A DNA stretch of 64,000 bases from Micromonospora sp. U21 (GCF_018070045.1 NZ_JAGPYK010000001.1:372001-436000); one strand, 5' to 3'. Numbered from the stretch's first letter, positions 47,373-57,577 are shown. Notes: a model not told the origin generated them from the sequence alone. Translations and numbers: made by a program.

Positions 47373-48905
47373 ATGGTGTCTGCCACCTCCCCTTCCAACT
47401 CCAGTTCGGCGCCGCTGGAGCTGTCGTCCGCCGCTGAGGGCCGTCGCGTCGCCCTGCTCACCCTGGGCTGTGCCCGCAACGAGGTCGACTCGGAGGAGCT
47501 GGCCGCCCGGCTGCACGCCGACGGCTGGCAGGTGACCACCGACGGTGAGGGTGCCGACGTGGTGGTCGTGAACACCTGCGGCTTCGTGGAGAAGGCCAAG
47601 CAGGACTCGATCCAGACCCTGCTCGCCGCCGCCGGGACCGGCGCCAAGGTGGTCGCCGCGGGCTGCATGGCCGAGCGGTACGGCCGGGAGCTGGCCGACA
47701 GTCTGCCCGAGGCGCAGGCGGTGCTGAGCTTCGACGACTACCCGGACATCGCCGCCCGACTGAACGCGGTCGTCGCCGGGGAGCAGGTCACCGCGCACAC
47801 CCCCCGGGACCGGCGGGAGCTGCTGCCGCTCACCCCGGTGAAGCGGCGCGACGCCGCGGTGTCGTTGCCCGGCCACGGGACCCTGGCCCGCACGTCCGTC
47901 GACACCGACGAGCACACCCCGGCGCACCTGCGTCAGGTGCTGCGCCGCCGGCTGGACACCGGCCCGGTCGCCTCGCTGAAGCTGGCCAGCGGCTGCGACC
48001 GCCGCTGCGCGTTCTGCGCCATTCCGGCCTTTCGTGGGGCGTTCGTCTCGCGTACTCCGGACGAGCTGCTTGCCGAGGCCGAGTGGCTGGCCAAGTCCGG
48101 CGTCCGGGAGCTGGTGCTGGTCAGCGAGAACTCCACCTCCTATGGCAAGGACCTGGGCGATCCCCGGGCGCTGGAGAAGCTGCTGCCGCAGCTCGCCGCG
48201 GTGTCCGGCATCGTCCGGGTCCGGGTGAGCTACCTCCAGCCGGCCGAGACCCGCCCCGGGCTGGTCGAGGCGATCGCCGGCACGCCGGGGGTGGCCCCGT
48301 ACTTCGACCTGTCGTTCCAGCACTCCAGCGAGCCGGTGCTGCGCCGGATGCGCCGGTTCGGTTCCACCGACCGGTTCCTGGAGCTGCTGGCGAGCGCCCG
48401 GACGTTGGCCCCGGAGGCGGGTGCCCGGAGCAACTTCATCGTCGGCTTCCCCGGCGAGACCCGGGCCGACGTCGACGAGCTGGTCCGGTTCCTGACCGAG
48501 GCCCGGCTCGACGCGATCGGCATGTTCGACTACAGCGACGAGGACGGCACGGAGGCCGCGGGGCTGCCCGGCAAGGTCTCCGCCGCGACGATCAAGCGGC
48601 GCTACGACCGGCTCAGCGCGCTCGCCGACGAGCTCTGCTCGCAGCGGGCCGAGGATCGGCTCGGCTCGACCGTCGAGGTGCTGGTCGACTCGATCGTCGA
48701 TGGCGTGGTGGAGGGCCGGGCGGCGCACCAGGCGCCGGAGGTGGACGGCTCCACCACCCTGGTCGCCCCGGTCGAGGGCGGGGTCGACCTGGCCGCGCTG
48801 CGTCCGGGTGACCTGGTGCGGGCACGGGTGACCGGCACCGAAGGCGTGGACCTGCTCGCCGTGCCGGATGAGATGATCTCGGCGGCGCCCGGCGCGGCAC
48901 GGTGA
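47373..48905 (+). CDS. rimO: Ribosomal protein S12 methylthiotransferase
   Basis: A radical-SAM enzyme adding a methylthio group to Asp of ribosomal protein S12. 510 residues: N-terminal MTTase domain with its three cysteines ('[10 protein letters not shown]', 'VVNTCGFV', 'AAGCMAERY'), radical-SAM CxxxCxxC as '[14 protein letters not shown]', and a C-terminal TRAM domain ('[26 protein letters not shown]'). Two iron-sulfur clusters are expected. The ATG at 47373 is immediately followed by GTG 47376; either may serve. The stop overlaps the pgsA GTG. Confidence 0.96.
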   Translation: MVSATSPSNSSSAPLELSSAAEGRRVALLTLGCARNEVDSEELAARLHADGWQVTTDGEGADVVVVNTCGFVEKAKQDSIQTLLAAAGTGAKVVAAGCMAERYGRELADSLPEAQAVLSFDDYPDIAARLNAVVAGEQVTAHTPRDRRELLPLTPVKRRDAAVSLPGHGTLARTSVDTDEHTPAHLRQVLRRRLDTGPVASLKLASGCDRRCAFCAIPAFRGAFVSRTPDELLAEAEWLAKSGVRELVLVSENSTSYGKDLGDPRALEKLLPQLAAVSGIVRVRVSYLQPAETRPGLVEAIAGTPGVAPYFDLSFQHSSEPVLRRMRRFGSTDRFLELLASARTLAPEAGARSNFIVGFPGETRADVDELVRFLTEARLDAIGMFDYSDEDGTEAAGLPGKVSAATIKRRYDRLSALADELCSQRAEDRLGSTVEVLVDSIVDGVVEGRAAHQAPEVDGSTTLVAPVEGGVDLAALRPGDLVRARVTGTEGVDLLAVPDEMISAAPGAAR

Positions 48906-49576
48906 CGGCGGGCCCGAGCGGAGCGGGGGAGCCAGGTGGTGCGGTGTCGGGAACGCCACGGCGGCCCGAGTGGGGCGAGGCGGTGACCGGGGCGACGGAG
49001 TCGACGCCGGCCCGGGTGGTTCCCCGGGTGCCGCCAGTGCTCAACGCGGCCAACGCGCTGACCGCGTTGCGGCTGGTGCTGGTGCCGGTCTTCGCCGCCT
49101 CGGTGATCATGTCCGCGATGAGCCACGCCGGCTGGCGGATGGCCGCCTGCCTGATCTTCGCGGTGGCCTCCGCGACCGACCTGGTGGACGGCTGGATCGC
49201 CCGTCGGTTCGGGCTGGTCACCTCCGTCGGCAAGGTGGCCGACCCGATCGCGGACAAGGCGCTCACCGGCGCCGCCCTGGTGCTGCTCTCCTGGTACGAC
49301 CGGCTGCCCTGGTGGGTGACCGCGCTGATCCTCGTCCGTGAGCTGGGCATCACCGGGCTGCGGTTCTGGGTGATCCGGCATGGCGTGATCGCGGCCAGCC
49401 GAGGCGGCAAGATCAAGACTGCGCTCCAGGTCCTGGCCATCGCCTGGTACCTCTGGCCGATGCCGGCCGCCCTCGCCGCCGTGGGCCCCTGGATCATGGC
49501 CGCCGCCGTGCTGGTCACCGTCGCCACCGGCTTCGACTACATCGCCCAGGCCCTCCGCCTCCGCCGCCCCCGCTGA
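48902..49576 (+). CDS. pgsA: CDP-diacylglycerol-glycerol-3-phosphate 3-phosphatidyltransferase
   Basis: Makes phosphatidylglycerol phosphate at the membrane. 224 residues, with the CDP-alcohol phosphotransferase motif DxxDGxxARxxxxxxxxGxxxDxxxD visible as '[27 protein letters not shown]', and about five membrane helices. The N-terminal about 45 residues are a Gly/Thr-rich extension. The GTG overlaps the rimO stop. rimO-pgsA-cinA is a common actinobacterial order. Confidence 0.94.
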   Translation: MTAGPSGAGEPGGAVSGTPRRPEWGEAVTGATESTPARVVPRVPPVLNAANALTALRLVLVPVFAASVIMSAMSHAGWRMAACLIFAVASATDLVDGWIARRFGLVTSVGKVADPIADKALTGAALVLLSWYDRLPWWVTALILVRELGITGLRFWVIRHGVIAASRGGKIKTALQVLAIAWYLWPMPAALAAVGPWIMAAAVLVTVATGFDYIAQALRLRRPR

Positions 49577-49618
49577 CCGACCCCGACCCCGACGCCTCCG
49601 CCGTGCCTGCCGTGCCCG

Positions 49619-49683
49619 CCGTCGATCATGAAGTTATTGCCGTCCGGCGCGGCGTGTCGGGGCGGTAACTTCATGATCGACGG
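49619..49683. repeat. 65-bp palindromic repeat (GATCATGAAGTTA type)
   Basis: Arms 49619-49641 and 49661-49683 are 23-bp inverted repeats with two mismatches around a 19-nt centre. The core CGATCATGAAGTTA matches the GATCATGAAGT core of the element at 30032-30110. It lies 43 bp after pgsA and 50 bp before cinA, so it may terminate the former. Confidence 0.8.
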
Positions 49684-49732
49684 GGCCGGTCGGGGGAGGG
49701 TTGGGCGCGGATGGGTGGGGAAGGACGGGTGT

Positions 49733-50332
49733 ATGGAGCGAAATGAGGGTCGGGAGCGGCCGGTGGGTAGCCCGGCGGTCGGCAGTCCGGCCGCGGGCGT
49801 GGTGCACAGCCTGTCGCAGAGGCACGAGACCCTGGCTACGGTCGAGTCGCTCAGCGGTGGGCTGCTCGCCGCCTCGATCGTGGAGATCGCCGGAGTCAGC
49901 GGGGTCTACCAGGGCGGGCTGGTGGTCTACGCCACCGGGTTGAAGGCCGAGCTGGCCGGCGTACCGGCCGAGCTGCTGGCCGAGCGGGGGCCCGTGGACC
50001 CGGACGTGGCTGCGGCGCTCGCCGAGGGTGGCCGCAAGCGCTGCGGCGCGGACTGGGGGCTCGCCACCACCGGGGTCGCCGGTCCCGAGCCGCAGGACGG
50101 CAAGCCGGTCGGGCTGGTCTACGTCGCGGTCGCCGGCCCGAACGGCGGTGAGGTGCGCCAGCTCGACCTGGACGGCGGGCGGGACCACGTCCGCTCAGCG
50201 GCGGTGACCGAGGCGTTGCGGCTGCTCGCCGAGCGGATCCACGCCGCCGATGCCGCGGACGCGGACGCGGCGGATGCGGCGGGGGCCGGCAGCGCCGCCG
50301 AGGCGGGAACCGCCGGGGCCGGGCGACGGTGA
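49733..50332 (+). CDS. cinA: CinA C-terminal-domain (nicotinamide-nucleotide amidase) family protein
   Basis: A 199-residue CinA-type deamidase: '[41 protein letters not shown]', '[31 protein letters not shown]'. It hydrolyses nicotinamide mononucleotide in NAD recycling. It has the C-terminal catalytic domain but no COG1058 half, the usual stand-alone form. The last about 25 residues are an Ala/Gly/Asp tail. The ATG at 49733 was chosen because the open frame further upstream runs through the palindrome. Confidence 0.92.
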   Translation: MERNEGRERPVGSPAVGSPAAGVVHSLSQRHETLATVESLSGGLLAASIVEIAGVSGVYQGGLVVYATGLKAELAGVPAELLAERGPVDPDVAAALAEGGRKRCGADWGLATTGVAGPEPQDGKPVGLVYVAVAGPNGGEVRQLDLDGGRDHVRSAAVTEALRLLAERIHAADAADADAADAAGAGSAAEAGTAGAGRR

Positions 50333-50484
50333 GCCGTCCCGGGCGAACCGACGGGCGGGGCGGGATGTCGCCCGGGCCCACACCGGGTACGGTTGCGGGA
50401 AGGCTTCGGCGCTCGAAGCCGGCGCGGTCCGCCGCGACCGGGTGCGGGACGCCGGGCGAGAAGTATCCCTCAGGGGGAGGTGCG

Positions 50485-50943
50485 ATGGTCCTGCTACGCC
50501 GGGTGATCGGTGACGCACTGCGGGCGCGCCGCCAGGGGCAGCAGCGCACCCTGCGCGAGGTGTCCACCGCCGCCAACGTCAGCCTTGGTTACCTCTCCGA
50601 GATCGAACGCGGGCACAAGGAGCCGTCCAGCGAGCTGCTCGCCGCGATCTGCGACGCGCTCGGCGCCCGCCTGTCCGAGCTGCTGCGCGAGGTCAGCGAC
50701 ACGGTGGCGCTGGCCGAGCAGATGCCCGGGGTGCTGGTCCCGATGCAGGACGAGTCGGCCGAGGCCGTGCCCGTCGGCGCCGCCCCCGCTGTGCGCCGGA
50801 ACACCAACCGGGGCGTTCGCCAGGTCACCTCCGACGGCAAGGTCGCCGTCTCGGTCCGCCAGGAATCGCCGCTCAAGGCCACGCTGCGCAGCACCCGGGT
50901 CCGCCCCACCGAGCGCGACCGGGACGTGGTCTGCGCCGCCTGA
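50485..50943 (+). CDS. clgR: XRE-family regulator ClgR
   Basis: A 152-residue HTH_3 regulator of Clp protease, Lon and phage-shock genes. The HTH is '[38 protein letters not shown]', and the C-terminal '[14 protein letters not shown]' ends in the nonpolar Val-Cys-Ala-Ala tail typical of a Clp-degradable ClgR. The ATG at 50485 follows GGGGGAGG. It precedes pspA and pspM in the same orientation, the actinobacterial clgR-pspA-pspM stress module. Confidence 0.93.
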   Translation: MVLLRRVIGDALRARRQGQQRTLREVSTAANVSLGYLSEIERGHKEPSSELLAAICDALGARLSELLREVSDTVALAEQMPGVLVPMQDESAEAVPVGAAPAVRRNTNRGVRQVTSDGKVAVSVRQESPLKATLRSTRVRPTERDRDVVCAA

Positions 50944-51143
50944 GCCCGTCCTTCCGGTTGACCATGGGCGAGTTGGCACCAGCCGCGTAGGGTTGCCCGC
51001 AGGAGCTGCCGGTGCCGTCGACCGCCCGGTACGGATGCCTCGTTGGCCTCCGGCTGGGACGATGGAGACCGGCCGGGTCGTGGTAGGCCGGTCCATCCGG
51101 CCGGGCCGCGGTGGAGCGACGCTACTGAGGGGATACGGCGGAG

Positions 51144-52025
51144 ATGGCGAACCCGTTCGTCAAGGGCTGGAACTACCTGATGGCGCTCTTCGGTGCCAAG
51201 ATCGACGAGCACGCCGATCCCAAGGTGCAGATTCAGCAGGCCATCGAGGATGCCCAGCGCCAGCACCAGGCGCTGGTTCAGCAGGCTGCCGCGGTGATCG
51301 GCAACCAGCGCCAGCTGGAGATGAAGCTGTCCCGGCAGATGTCCGAGGTCGAGCGGTTGCAGGGCAACGCGCGGCAGGCCCTGGTGCTCGCCGACCAGGC
51401 CCGGGCCAAGGGTGACGAGACCGAGGCCGGGCGGTTCGAGCAGTCCGCGCAGACCCTGGCCACCCAGCTGGTCTCCGCCGAGCAGGCCACCGAGGACCTG
51501 AAGACCCTGCACGACCAGGCGCTGGGCGCCGCCGCGCAGGCCCGCCGGGCGGTGGAGAACAACTCGATGATCCTCCAGCAGAAGCTCGCCGAGCGCACCA
51601 AGCTGCTCAGCCAGCTGGAGCAGGCCAAGATGCAGGAGACGGTGGCCCGCTCGCTGGAGTCGATGTCGTCGCTGACCGCACCGGGCACCACGCCGTCACT
51701 AAATGAGGTCCGCGACCGCATCGAGCGGCGGTACGCCAACGCGATGGGCCGCGCGGAGCTGGCCGGTAACTCGGTCGAGGGCCGGATGCTGGAGATCCAG
51801 AAGGCGACCATCGACTCGGCCGGCTCGGCCAGACTGGAGCAGATCCGGTCCAGCATGGCCGGGGAGCAGCTCGGCGGCGCGGCGCAGCGCCCGGCCGTGC
51901 CGCAGGGCGAAACGACCGGCGCGGCCGGCCCGGCCAGCGACCCGGCCGCCGCTGCCCGGCTGGACCAGCTCCGGGCCAGCATGGCCCGGGAACGGGGCAC
52001 CGGCGACCCGACCGCCGCCGGCTGA
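51144..52025 (+). CDS. pspA: Phage-shock protein A (PspA/IM30)
   Basis: A 293-residue, almost wholly coiled-coil peripheral membrane protein that binds and stabilises stressed membranes. Begins '[65 protein letters not shown]', with amphipathic helix 1, and continues as a long hairpin. The C-terminal about 60 residues are a low-complexity Ala/Gly/Pro tail. The ATG has GGCGGAG upstream. In mycobacteria this gene is controlled by ClgR and SigE, and the same neighbours are present here. Confidence 0.95.
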   Translation: MANPFVKGWNYLMALFGAKIDEHADPKVQIQQAIEDAQRQHQALVQQAAAVIGNQRQLEMKLSRQMSEVERLQGNARQALVLADQARAKGDETEAGRFEQSAQTLATQLVSAEQATEDLKTLHDQALGAAAQARRAVENNSMILQQKLAERTKLLSQLEQAKMQETVARSLESMSSLTAPGTTPSLNEVRDRIERRYANAMGRAELAGNSVEGRMLEIQKATIDSAGSARLEQIRSSMAGEQLGGAAQRPAVPQGETTGAAGPASDPAAAARLDQLRASMARERGTGDPTAAG

Positions 52026-52048
52026 ACGACCGGTCCGAGGAGGTCAGA

Positions 52049-52834
52049 GTGGCAGACGAGCGGACGCGGTACTTCCGTCGGTTGGGCCGGCTGCGCCGGT
52101 CCGCCCGGCGGTGGAGCGTGCTGGCCGGTGGGCTCGGCGGCGCTGCGGCCGTGCTGACCCCGTACGCCGGGCTCGGTCTGCCCGACGCGGCCTGGGCCGG
52201 CACCGCGGGCGGTGCGCTGGCGCTGGCCGCCTGGCGCTGGATCGACCTGCGCGCGCTGGCCGCCCAGCCGGCGCCCGCGGCCCTGGACCCGGCCGAGGCC
52301 GCGGCCCGGTCGCGGGCGCGGCTGGTGGCCGCGGTCGAGCGGCTGCCGGTCGGTCCGGGGGTGCTGGCCGAGGTACGCCGGGTCCGCAGCCGGGTCGCGT
52401 TGCGCGGCACCAGTGCCGGGCAGCAGTGGGTCCGACTCGACCGGGCAGCGCTCACCCTGGCCGGGATGGCCACCCGACTCACCGGGCTGGCCGAGCCGGC
52501 GGTGCTGGAGGCCGCCGCCGCCGACCAGTCGCTGCGTGACCTGGCCGCCCGGGTGGCCAGCGTCGAACGGGCGCTACGGCTGGCCCCGGCCGACGCCCGG
52601 GCACCGCTGGCCGAGGCGCACGGCGCGTTGACCGCCCAACTGGAGAGCGGGGTCGCGGCCTACGAACGGCTGGTGGTCGCCGCCGCCGGCTACCTGGCCG
52701 AGGACGCCCGACCGGAGACCGCCCACCCGGCCGCCGCCCGGCTCACTGAGGCGACCGACCTGCTGCACGGCGTGGCCTCGGCGCTGGCCGAGCTGCGTGC
52801 GGTCGGCACCCCGCTGCGGGCACCCACCCGCTGA
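52049..52834 (+). CDS. pspM: PspM-like phage-shock membrane protein
   Basis: A 261-residue protein in the position of PspM (third gene of clgR-pspA-pspM). Two N-terminal membrane helices ('WSVLAGGLGGAAAVLTPYAGLGL' and 'AWAGTAGGALALAAWRW') are followed by a long helical cytosolic region (about 75-255). It starts 23 bp after pspA. The symbol rests mainly on synteny and the layout of helices. Confidence 0.82.
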   Translation: MADERTRYFRRLGRLRRSARRWSVLAGGLGGAAAVLTPYAGLGLPDAAWAGTAGGALALAAWRWIDLRALAAQPAPAALDPAEAAARSRARLVAAVERLPVGPGVLAEVRRVRSRVALRGTSAGQQWVRLDRAALTLAGMATRLTGLAEPAVLEAAAADQSLRDLAARVASVERALRLAPADARAPLAEAHGALTAQLESGVAAYERLVVAAAGYLAEDARPETAHPAAARLTEATDLLHGVASALAELRAVGTPLRAPTR

Positions 52835-52874
52835 GCACGCCCACCCGCTCACCGGCGCCGCGCATGTCGCCCGG

Positions 52875-55800
52875 TCACGGCGGGGTGGTGACCGGGGTCG
52901 GGTCGGTGTACGGCGAGCTGCCCACGACGTTGAACGACCGGATCCGGTAGTGGTAGGTCACACCTCGGGCCAGCCCGGTGTTGGTGAAGCCGCGACCGGT
53001 CACCGTGAAGGTGGCCACCTCCCGGTCGAAGGTGCGGTCCAGCGCCCGCTGCACGATGAATCCGGCCCCCGGGCCGACCGGCGCGCTCGCCGCCCAGGCC
53101 AGGACCACCGTCGCGGTGTCCGGCCCCGGCGCGCCGGCGGTGACAGCGACACCGCTCGGGGTGACCGGCGCGGGTGGAGTGCTCACCGCGGCCACCGTCG
53201 ACCAGGCCGAGGCGGCCCCCAGGTACGTGGTCCGCACCCGGTAGTAGTACGTGGTGTCCGGGGCGACCGTGACGTCCAGGTGGTTGTCACCGACCCCGAT
53301 CGCGGTGGTGCCCGGGCCGCTGGTGAAGGTCGGGTTGGTGGCCCGCTGCACGTCGATGCCGGTGGCGAAGGAGCGGTTCGTCCAGCGCAGCGCCACCCGC
53401 AGCGGCGCGACCGGTGGGATCGCCGCGGCCAGCCCGCTCGGGGCGGCCAGGTGCACCGAGGCGGGCACGCTGTTCGACCAGGACGAGTAGCTGACGGCGT
53501 TCTCCGCCCGGATCCGGTAGTGGTAGGTGACCCCGGGGGTGACCGTCGCGTCGGTGTAGCGGGTGGCGGTGGCCGCGACGGTGATGGTGGTGACGTCGCC
53601 GCCGAAGGTCGCGTCGGTCGCCCGTTGCAGCAGGTGGCTGGTGGCCGGTGGGCGACCGCCGTTGCCGGTCCAGGCCAGCGCGATCGCCGGCAGCGCGGTG
53701 GCTGAGCCGGGCACCGGCGTGGCGGTCAGCCCGGTCGGTGCCTTCGGCGCCACCCTCAGCACCAAGGGCCGGTTCATCCCGAGGTCGCGGTGGCCGGCGA
53801 GCTGGCTGTGCCAGCGGTACTCCCAGCCCAGGTTGACCAGTTGGTTCACCACCAGGGCGGGTCGCCCGTCGGCCGGGCTGATCGGGGTCGAGCCGGTCCG
53901 GGCGCCGGCCGGGCGGCCCGGGTCGAGCAGTCGGACGCTGTCGCCCAGCTTGAACGGCAGCGTCGGTGCGACCGGGCGCAGTGCAACCACCACGTCCTCC
54001 CGGGGGTTGACCCGGACGATCTCCTTCCAGCCGAGCTCGCTGCCGTGCGGGAGCCGGAGAGTGCCGTCCCAGCCGACCCGGTTGATCAGCTGCACGTCGC
54101 AGCCGCCGAAGCGCAGCGGCTCGGTGTGCCGCACGTTGCCGCTGATCCGCCAGAGTTGGGTCCCGTCGGTCGGCGCGCCGACCGGCACGGCCGGATCGGC
54201 GGCGAAGAGCACCTCGGTGACGGGGTCGGTCGGGCCGAGCGGCAGGGTCGCCGGGGTGAGCGGCCCGGCGTGCGGGTGCCCGACGCCGAGCCGGCCGGCA
54301 AGCCGGCCGTGATCAGGCTCGAAGACCTGCTGCGCGGCCTTCACCGCGACGGGCAGGGTGACCGGCCCGGTGGCGCCCGCCGGGGTGAAGGTGACCGTGC
54401 CGGCGTGCACCGGCACGGTCGTCTCCCGCGCGGTCCGGGTGCCGAACGCCGGGTCGTACGCCGGCTGCGGCACGATCGGCGGGCGCTGGCTGGCCGCGTA
54501 CGCGAGGGGGAGCCGGCTGCGCAGCCGGGCCAGGTCGTACGGCGGCGCCGGCGCTCCGGTCACCCGGAACTGGAGCAGCGTGCGGGTGTTCGGGCCGTAC
54601 CCCGGCTGGGTGGGGGGCGGGCCACCCTCGGCGCTCCGGTCCGGCGCGTCGGTGTGCTGGTCGTAGCGCGGGTCGAAGCCGGGCAGCGGCGCCGGGGCGT
54701 CGTTGTACAGGATCAGCGTGCTGCCCGGCGATACGGCGGAGAAGTCGACGAGCACGTCGGCCCGTTCGCCCGGGGCGAGCAGCAGCGTGTGCCCGTCGAC
54801 GTTCAGCACGGTCGGGTCGAGCCGGTCGTAGCGGTAGCCGATCGGCCGGTTCGGCAGCACCACCGGCGCGGGCAGCAGGCCGGCCTCGTTGCCGATCTCG
54901 ATGAACGCCGGCCCGGCGGCGCGCGGGTCCGGCACCCCGCCGTCGCGCCCGTCGGTCGGCCAGTCCGGCGGTCGGTCCGCCGCGCGCACAGCGGGCACCA
55001 TCGGCACCTCACCGGCGTCGGCGTCGGCCAGAGCGCCGTCGGCCGCCCACATCGGGGAGTCCGAGCAGGCTCGGTAGAGCTGGAGGTTGAGGCTGCGGTC
55101 CAGGCAGGCGTTGAGGATCCGGAACCGGTACGCGCGCGGCCGCACCTCCAGGTACGGGTAGGCGGCGCCGTTGACCAGTGGGGTGTCGCCGTACACCTCG
55201 GGCACCGCGGACGGGTGCGGCGTGCCGGGGCTCAGCGGCGGCTCGTCCGGCGCGCCGACCGGGTCGTGGTGCGGGTTCGGCACCGGGCCGGGCCCGGTCG
55301 ACGGTGGTCCGCCGGTGACGCCGTCCGCCGTCGGCCAGCCGTCCACCGCGGGCCAGCCGTCGCCCCGGGTGCCGTCCGGGGCGACGACGCGCGACCAGGG
55401 GCCGTAGTCCCACCGGCCGGTCGGGTTGCGGCCGCCGGACCGGTACGGGTTCTGCCGGGGCTGGTAGACGTGTGGGTGCCAGAGGCTGCCCCGGGCGCCC
55501 CAGCGTTCCCGGTCCCAGGTCGGGTCCTCGGCGGCCAGTTGGGTGTCGTCCGGCACGAACGTCTTGTCCTCGATGACCAGCGGCAGCTGGTCGGCCGGCA
55601 GCACCCCGTCCGCGACGAGCTGGTCCTCGGCCGGGTCGGTGAGCAGGTAGAGCGCGAGCTGCCCGCCGTAGACGGTGAGCCGGGCCAGGCCGAGCGTGTT
55701 GTCGTGGAACCACAGCAGCCGGCCGCTCTGCTCGTTGGGGTAGTAGAGCGTGGTGGCGCCGGCCCCGGGCGGCGGCATGTCCGGCACGTGGGTCAGGCCC

Positions 55801-56561
55801 GTCCCGGTCGGGTACGGGGTGATCTCCCCGGCCGGAGTTATCCACTGCCCCGGGTTGCCGGCGCTCGTCCAGCCGGTCTGCGCCCCGGCCAGGTGCAGCA
55901 CCGCCCGGTTCTGCGGGTACGGCGCCGGGCCGTCCAGCGGGCCGGTGCCGGCCCCCTCGACCGTGTCGTCGACCGGCAGAAACAACTCGCCGGCCCGGCC
56001 CGTGGGCAGCTGGTTGATGAACTTCACCCGGACCGGCCGGCCCCGTCGGGCGACAATCATCGGCCCGAGGTGCCAGGGCCGCTCCGGGGGCGCCACCGTG
56101 TTGTGGCCGGACGCGTCGGTGCCGAGGTTGAGCTGCCGGTAGCCGCGCAGCCGGGTGGCCGGCAGGTCACGGTGCAGTCGTTGGGCGTACTCCTGAAGGC
56201 CGATCTCGTAGTAGTCGCAGCCCGGATAGGTGATCGTGTCCGGTACCGCCACCGGCAGGTACCCACCGAGGTCGCTGTGGCCCAGTTGGCCCGGAGTGGG
56301 CAGCGCGTCGACGAACTTGCGCAGCCCGGTGCCCGGCATCACCCGCCCGTGCGGATCGCGTGCCGGACGCGGGCTGTGCGCGAAGTTCGACACCGGGCCG
56401 AAGCAGTGGGGCACGACGGCCGGGTCGAGGCTGGGTGCCGGGGCGGCCTCCTCGACGGTGCGTGCGGCCGGTACGGACGCCACCCGCCCGTTGGCGCTGC
56501 CGTTGCTGTGGCGGGCGCTCCGCTCGAACCAGGTGGAGCGGAGTCTGCGGAAAATCGCCAT
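52875..56561 (-). CDS. Multicopper-oxidase-fold protein with three fibronectin III domains, copper sites mostly lost
   Basis: 1228 residues. Residues about 150-935 follow the three-cupredoxin layout of actinobacterial multicopper oxidases ('PWHLGPMIVARRGRPVRVKF', 'YPQNRAVLHLAGAQTGW', 'WRISGNVRHTEPL', 'NLGWEYRWHSQLAGHRDLGMNRP'), then three fibronectin III domains (about 940-1228). Seven of twelve copper-binding positions are changed: HxH is H223-x-A225; HDH is H286-D-N288; HPxHxH is E814-P-L-R817-F-G819; HCH is H918-S919-Q920. H924 and M929 remain. Normal oxidase activity is therefore unlikely. No signal peptide is visible. The ATG at 56561 follows GGGGAG. An upstream extension would overlap nothing useful. 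Confidence 0.83.
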   Translation of the reverse strand: MAIFRRLRSTWFERSARHSNGSANGRVASVPAARTVEEAAPAPSLDPAVVPHCFGPVSNFAHSPRPARDPHGRVMPGTGLRKFVDALPTPGQLGHSDLGGYLPVAVPDTITYPGCDYYEIGLQEYAQRLHRDLPATRLRGYRQLNLGTDASGHNTVAPPERPWHLGPMIVARRGRPVRVKFINQLPTGRAGELFLPVDDTVEGAGTGPLDGPAPYPQNRAVLHLAGAQTGWTSAGNPGQWITPAGEITPYPTGTGLTHVPDMPPPGAGATTLYYPNEQSGRLLWFHDNTLGLARLTVYGGQLALYLLTDPAEDQLVADGVLPADQLPLVIEDKTFVPDDTQLAAEDPTWDRERWGARGSLWHPHVYQPRQNPYRSGGRNPTGRWDYGPWSRVVAPDGTRGDGWPAVDGWPTADGVTGGPPSTGPGPVPNPHHDPVGAPDEPPLSPGTPHPSAVPEVYGDTPLVNGAAYPYLEVRPRAYRFRILNACLDRSLNLQLYRACSDSPMWAADGALADADAGEVPMVPAVRAADRPPDWPTDGRDGGVPDPRAAGPAFIEIGNEAGLLPAPVVLPNRPIGYRYDRLDPTVLNVDGHTLLLAPGERADVLVDFSAVSPGSTLILYNDAPAPLPGFDPRYDQHTDAPDRSAEGGPPPTQPGYGPNTRTLLQFRVTGAPAPPYDLARLRSRLPLAYAASQRPPIVPQPAYDPAFGTRTARETTVPVHAGTVTFTPAGATGPVTLPVAVKAAQQVFEPDHGRLAGRLGVGHPHAGPLTPATLPLGPTDPVTEVLFAADPAVPVGAPTDGTQLWRISGNVRHTEPLRFGGCDVQLINRVGWDGTLRLPHGSELGWKEIVRVNPREDVVVALRPVAPTLPFKLGDSVRLLDPGRPAGARTGSTPISPADGRPALVVNQLVNLGWEYRWHSQLAGHRDLGMNRPLVLRVAPKAPTGLTATPVPGSATALPAIALAWTGNGGRPPATSHLLQRATDATFGGDVTTITVAATATRYTDATVTPGVTYHYRIRAENAVSYSSWSNSVPASVHLAAPSGLAAAIPPVAPLRVALRWTNRSFATGIDVQRATNPTFTSGPGTTAIGVGDNHLDVTVAPDTTYYYRVRTTYLGAASAWSTVAAVSTPPAPVTPSGVAVTAGAPGPDTATVVLAWAASAPVGPGAGFIVQRALDRTFDREVATFTVTGRGFTNTGLARGVTYHYRIRSFNVVGSSPYTDPTPVTTPP

Positions 56562-56731
56562 GGCTCTCCCCGGGGTCGGGGCACGAGGGTCGCCACCCCG
56601 GCGTGGCGACCTGGTCGGGCCCGGCACTCTGACGATCGGTGAGCACTCAACCGCAGCATGCGACTCCGACGGCCGGTTAGGAATTACCCAATCGTCCGTA
56701 TCTGGGATGACCTCGGTCCCGGTTGGGGTGG

Positions 56732-57577
56732 TCAGGTGGGCGAAGGGGACTCCGGGTGCTCCGGTTGGCAGACCGGGCACCAGTAGGTGACGCGTTCGCC
56801 CAGCTCCTGCTTGCGGATGGCGGTGCCGCAGCGGCGGCAGGGTTGAGCGCGGCGGCCGTACACGTAGCTGGTCTGCCCCCGGTGCAGGGAGCCCGTGGTG
56901 CTCTGCGTCCAGCGACCCCGGTTGGCGGCGAGCAGCCGCTGGGCCAGGGCCACCGTGCCGGCCAGGTCGGGCACCACACGCACCGGCGTCCACGGCGACA
57001 CCCCGCGCAGGAAGAGCACCTCGCACTTGTAGAGGTTGCCCACCCCGGCCAGGTTGCGCTGGTCGAGCAGCGCTTCGCCGATGGTCTGCTCCGGGTGGGC
57101 GGCGAGCCGGCGGACCGCCTCGGCCGGGTCCCAGTCGGGGCCGAGCAGGTCGGGCCCGAGGTGGCCGACCAGGCCTTCCTCCTCCGCGCTGGGCACCAGG
57201 GCCAGCTCGTGCAGGTGGTAGCCGACCGCGACCGCGCCGGGGCTGCGCAGCACCACGCGGATCAGGTGCGCCGGCCGCCCACTCCAGCGTTCACCCGGCG
57301 CGTACGCCCGCCAGGCGCCGTCCATCCGCAGGTGCGAGTGCAGGGTCCAGTGCGCCCCGCCCACCGCGGACCCGCCGGCATTCGCGCGGTTCGGGTCCGG
57401 GGCGGTGAGGCGGAGCAGCAGGTGCTTGCCCCGGCTGGCCGACTCGCGGACGGTCCAACCGGTGAGGTCCGTGGTGGCCAGCTGGGGCACCCGGAAATCA
57501 CTGCCGGTGAGACGCGCGCCAGCCAGCGCGCGGTGCAGCACGCGCGCGGTGTTCCAGACGGTGTCGCCTTCGGGCAC
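56732..57577 (-). CDS. Fpg/Nei family DNA glycosylase
   Basis: A 281-residue endonuclease VIII-type DNA repair enzyme, excising oxidised bases. After start GTG comes the catalytic Pro-Glu 'PEGDTVWNTARVLHRALAG', the helix-two-turn-helix 'GEALLDQRNLAGVGNLYKCEVLF', and a C-terminal zinc finger with CxxC...CxxC ('CRRCGTAIRKQELGERVTYWCPVC'). It is closest in style to Nei2-type actinobacterial enzymes. The GTG at 57577 exposes Pro2, which is the catalytic nucleophile. Confidence 0.94.
   Translation of the reverse strand: MPEGDTVWNTARVLHRALAGARLTGSDFRVPQLATTDLTGWTVRESASRGKHLLLRLTAPDPNRANAGGSAVGGAHWTLHSHLRMDGAWRAYAPGERWSGRPAHLIRVVLRSPGAVAVGYHLHELALVPSAEEEGLVGHLGPDLLGPDWDPAEAVRRLAAHPEQTIGEALLDQRNLAGVGNLYKCEVLFLRGVSPWTPVRVVPDLAGTVALAQRLLAANRGRWTQSTTGSLHRGQTSYVYGRRAQPCRRCGTAIRKQELGERVTYWCPVCQPEHPESPSPT

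Noticed and set aside
50337..50350. A GGGCGAACC sequence upstream of clgR as a ClgR binding site.
   Set aside because: Only part of the reported GTTCGC-type site is matched, and it overlaps the end of cinA.
53790..56642. A 950-codon plus-strand frame opposite the multicopper-oxidase-like gene.
   Set aside because: Arg/Val/Gly-rich product with no domain; the opposite strand carries a coherent cupredoxin/FnIII protein.
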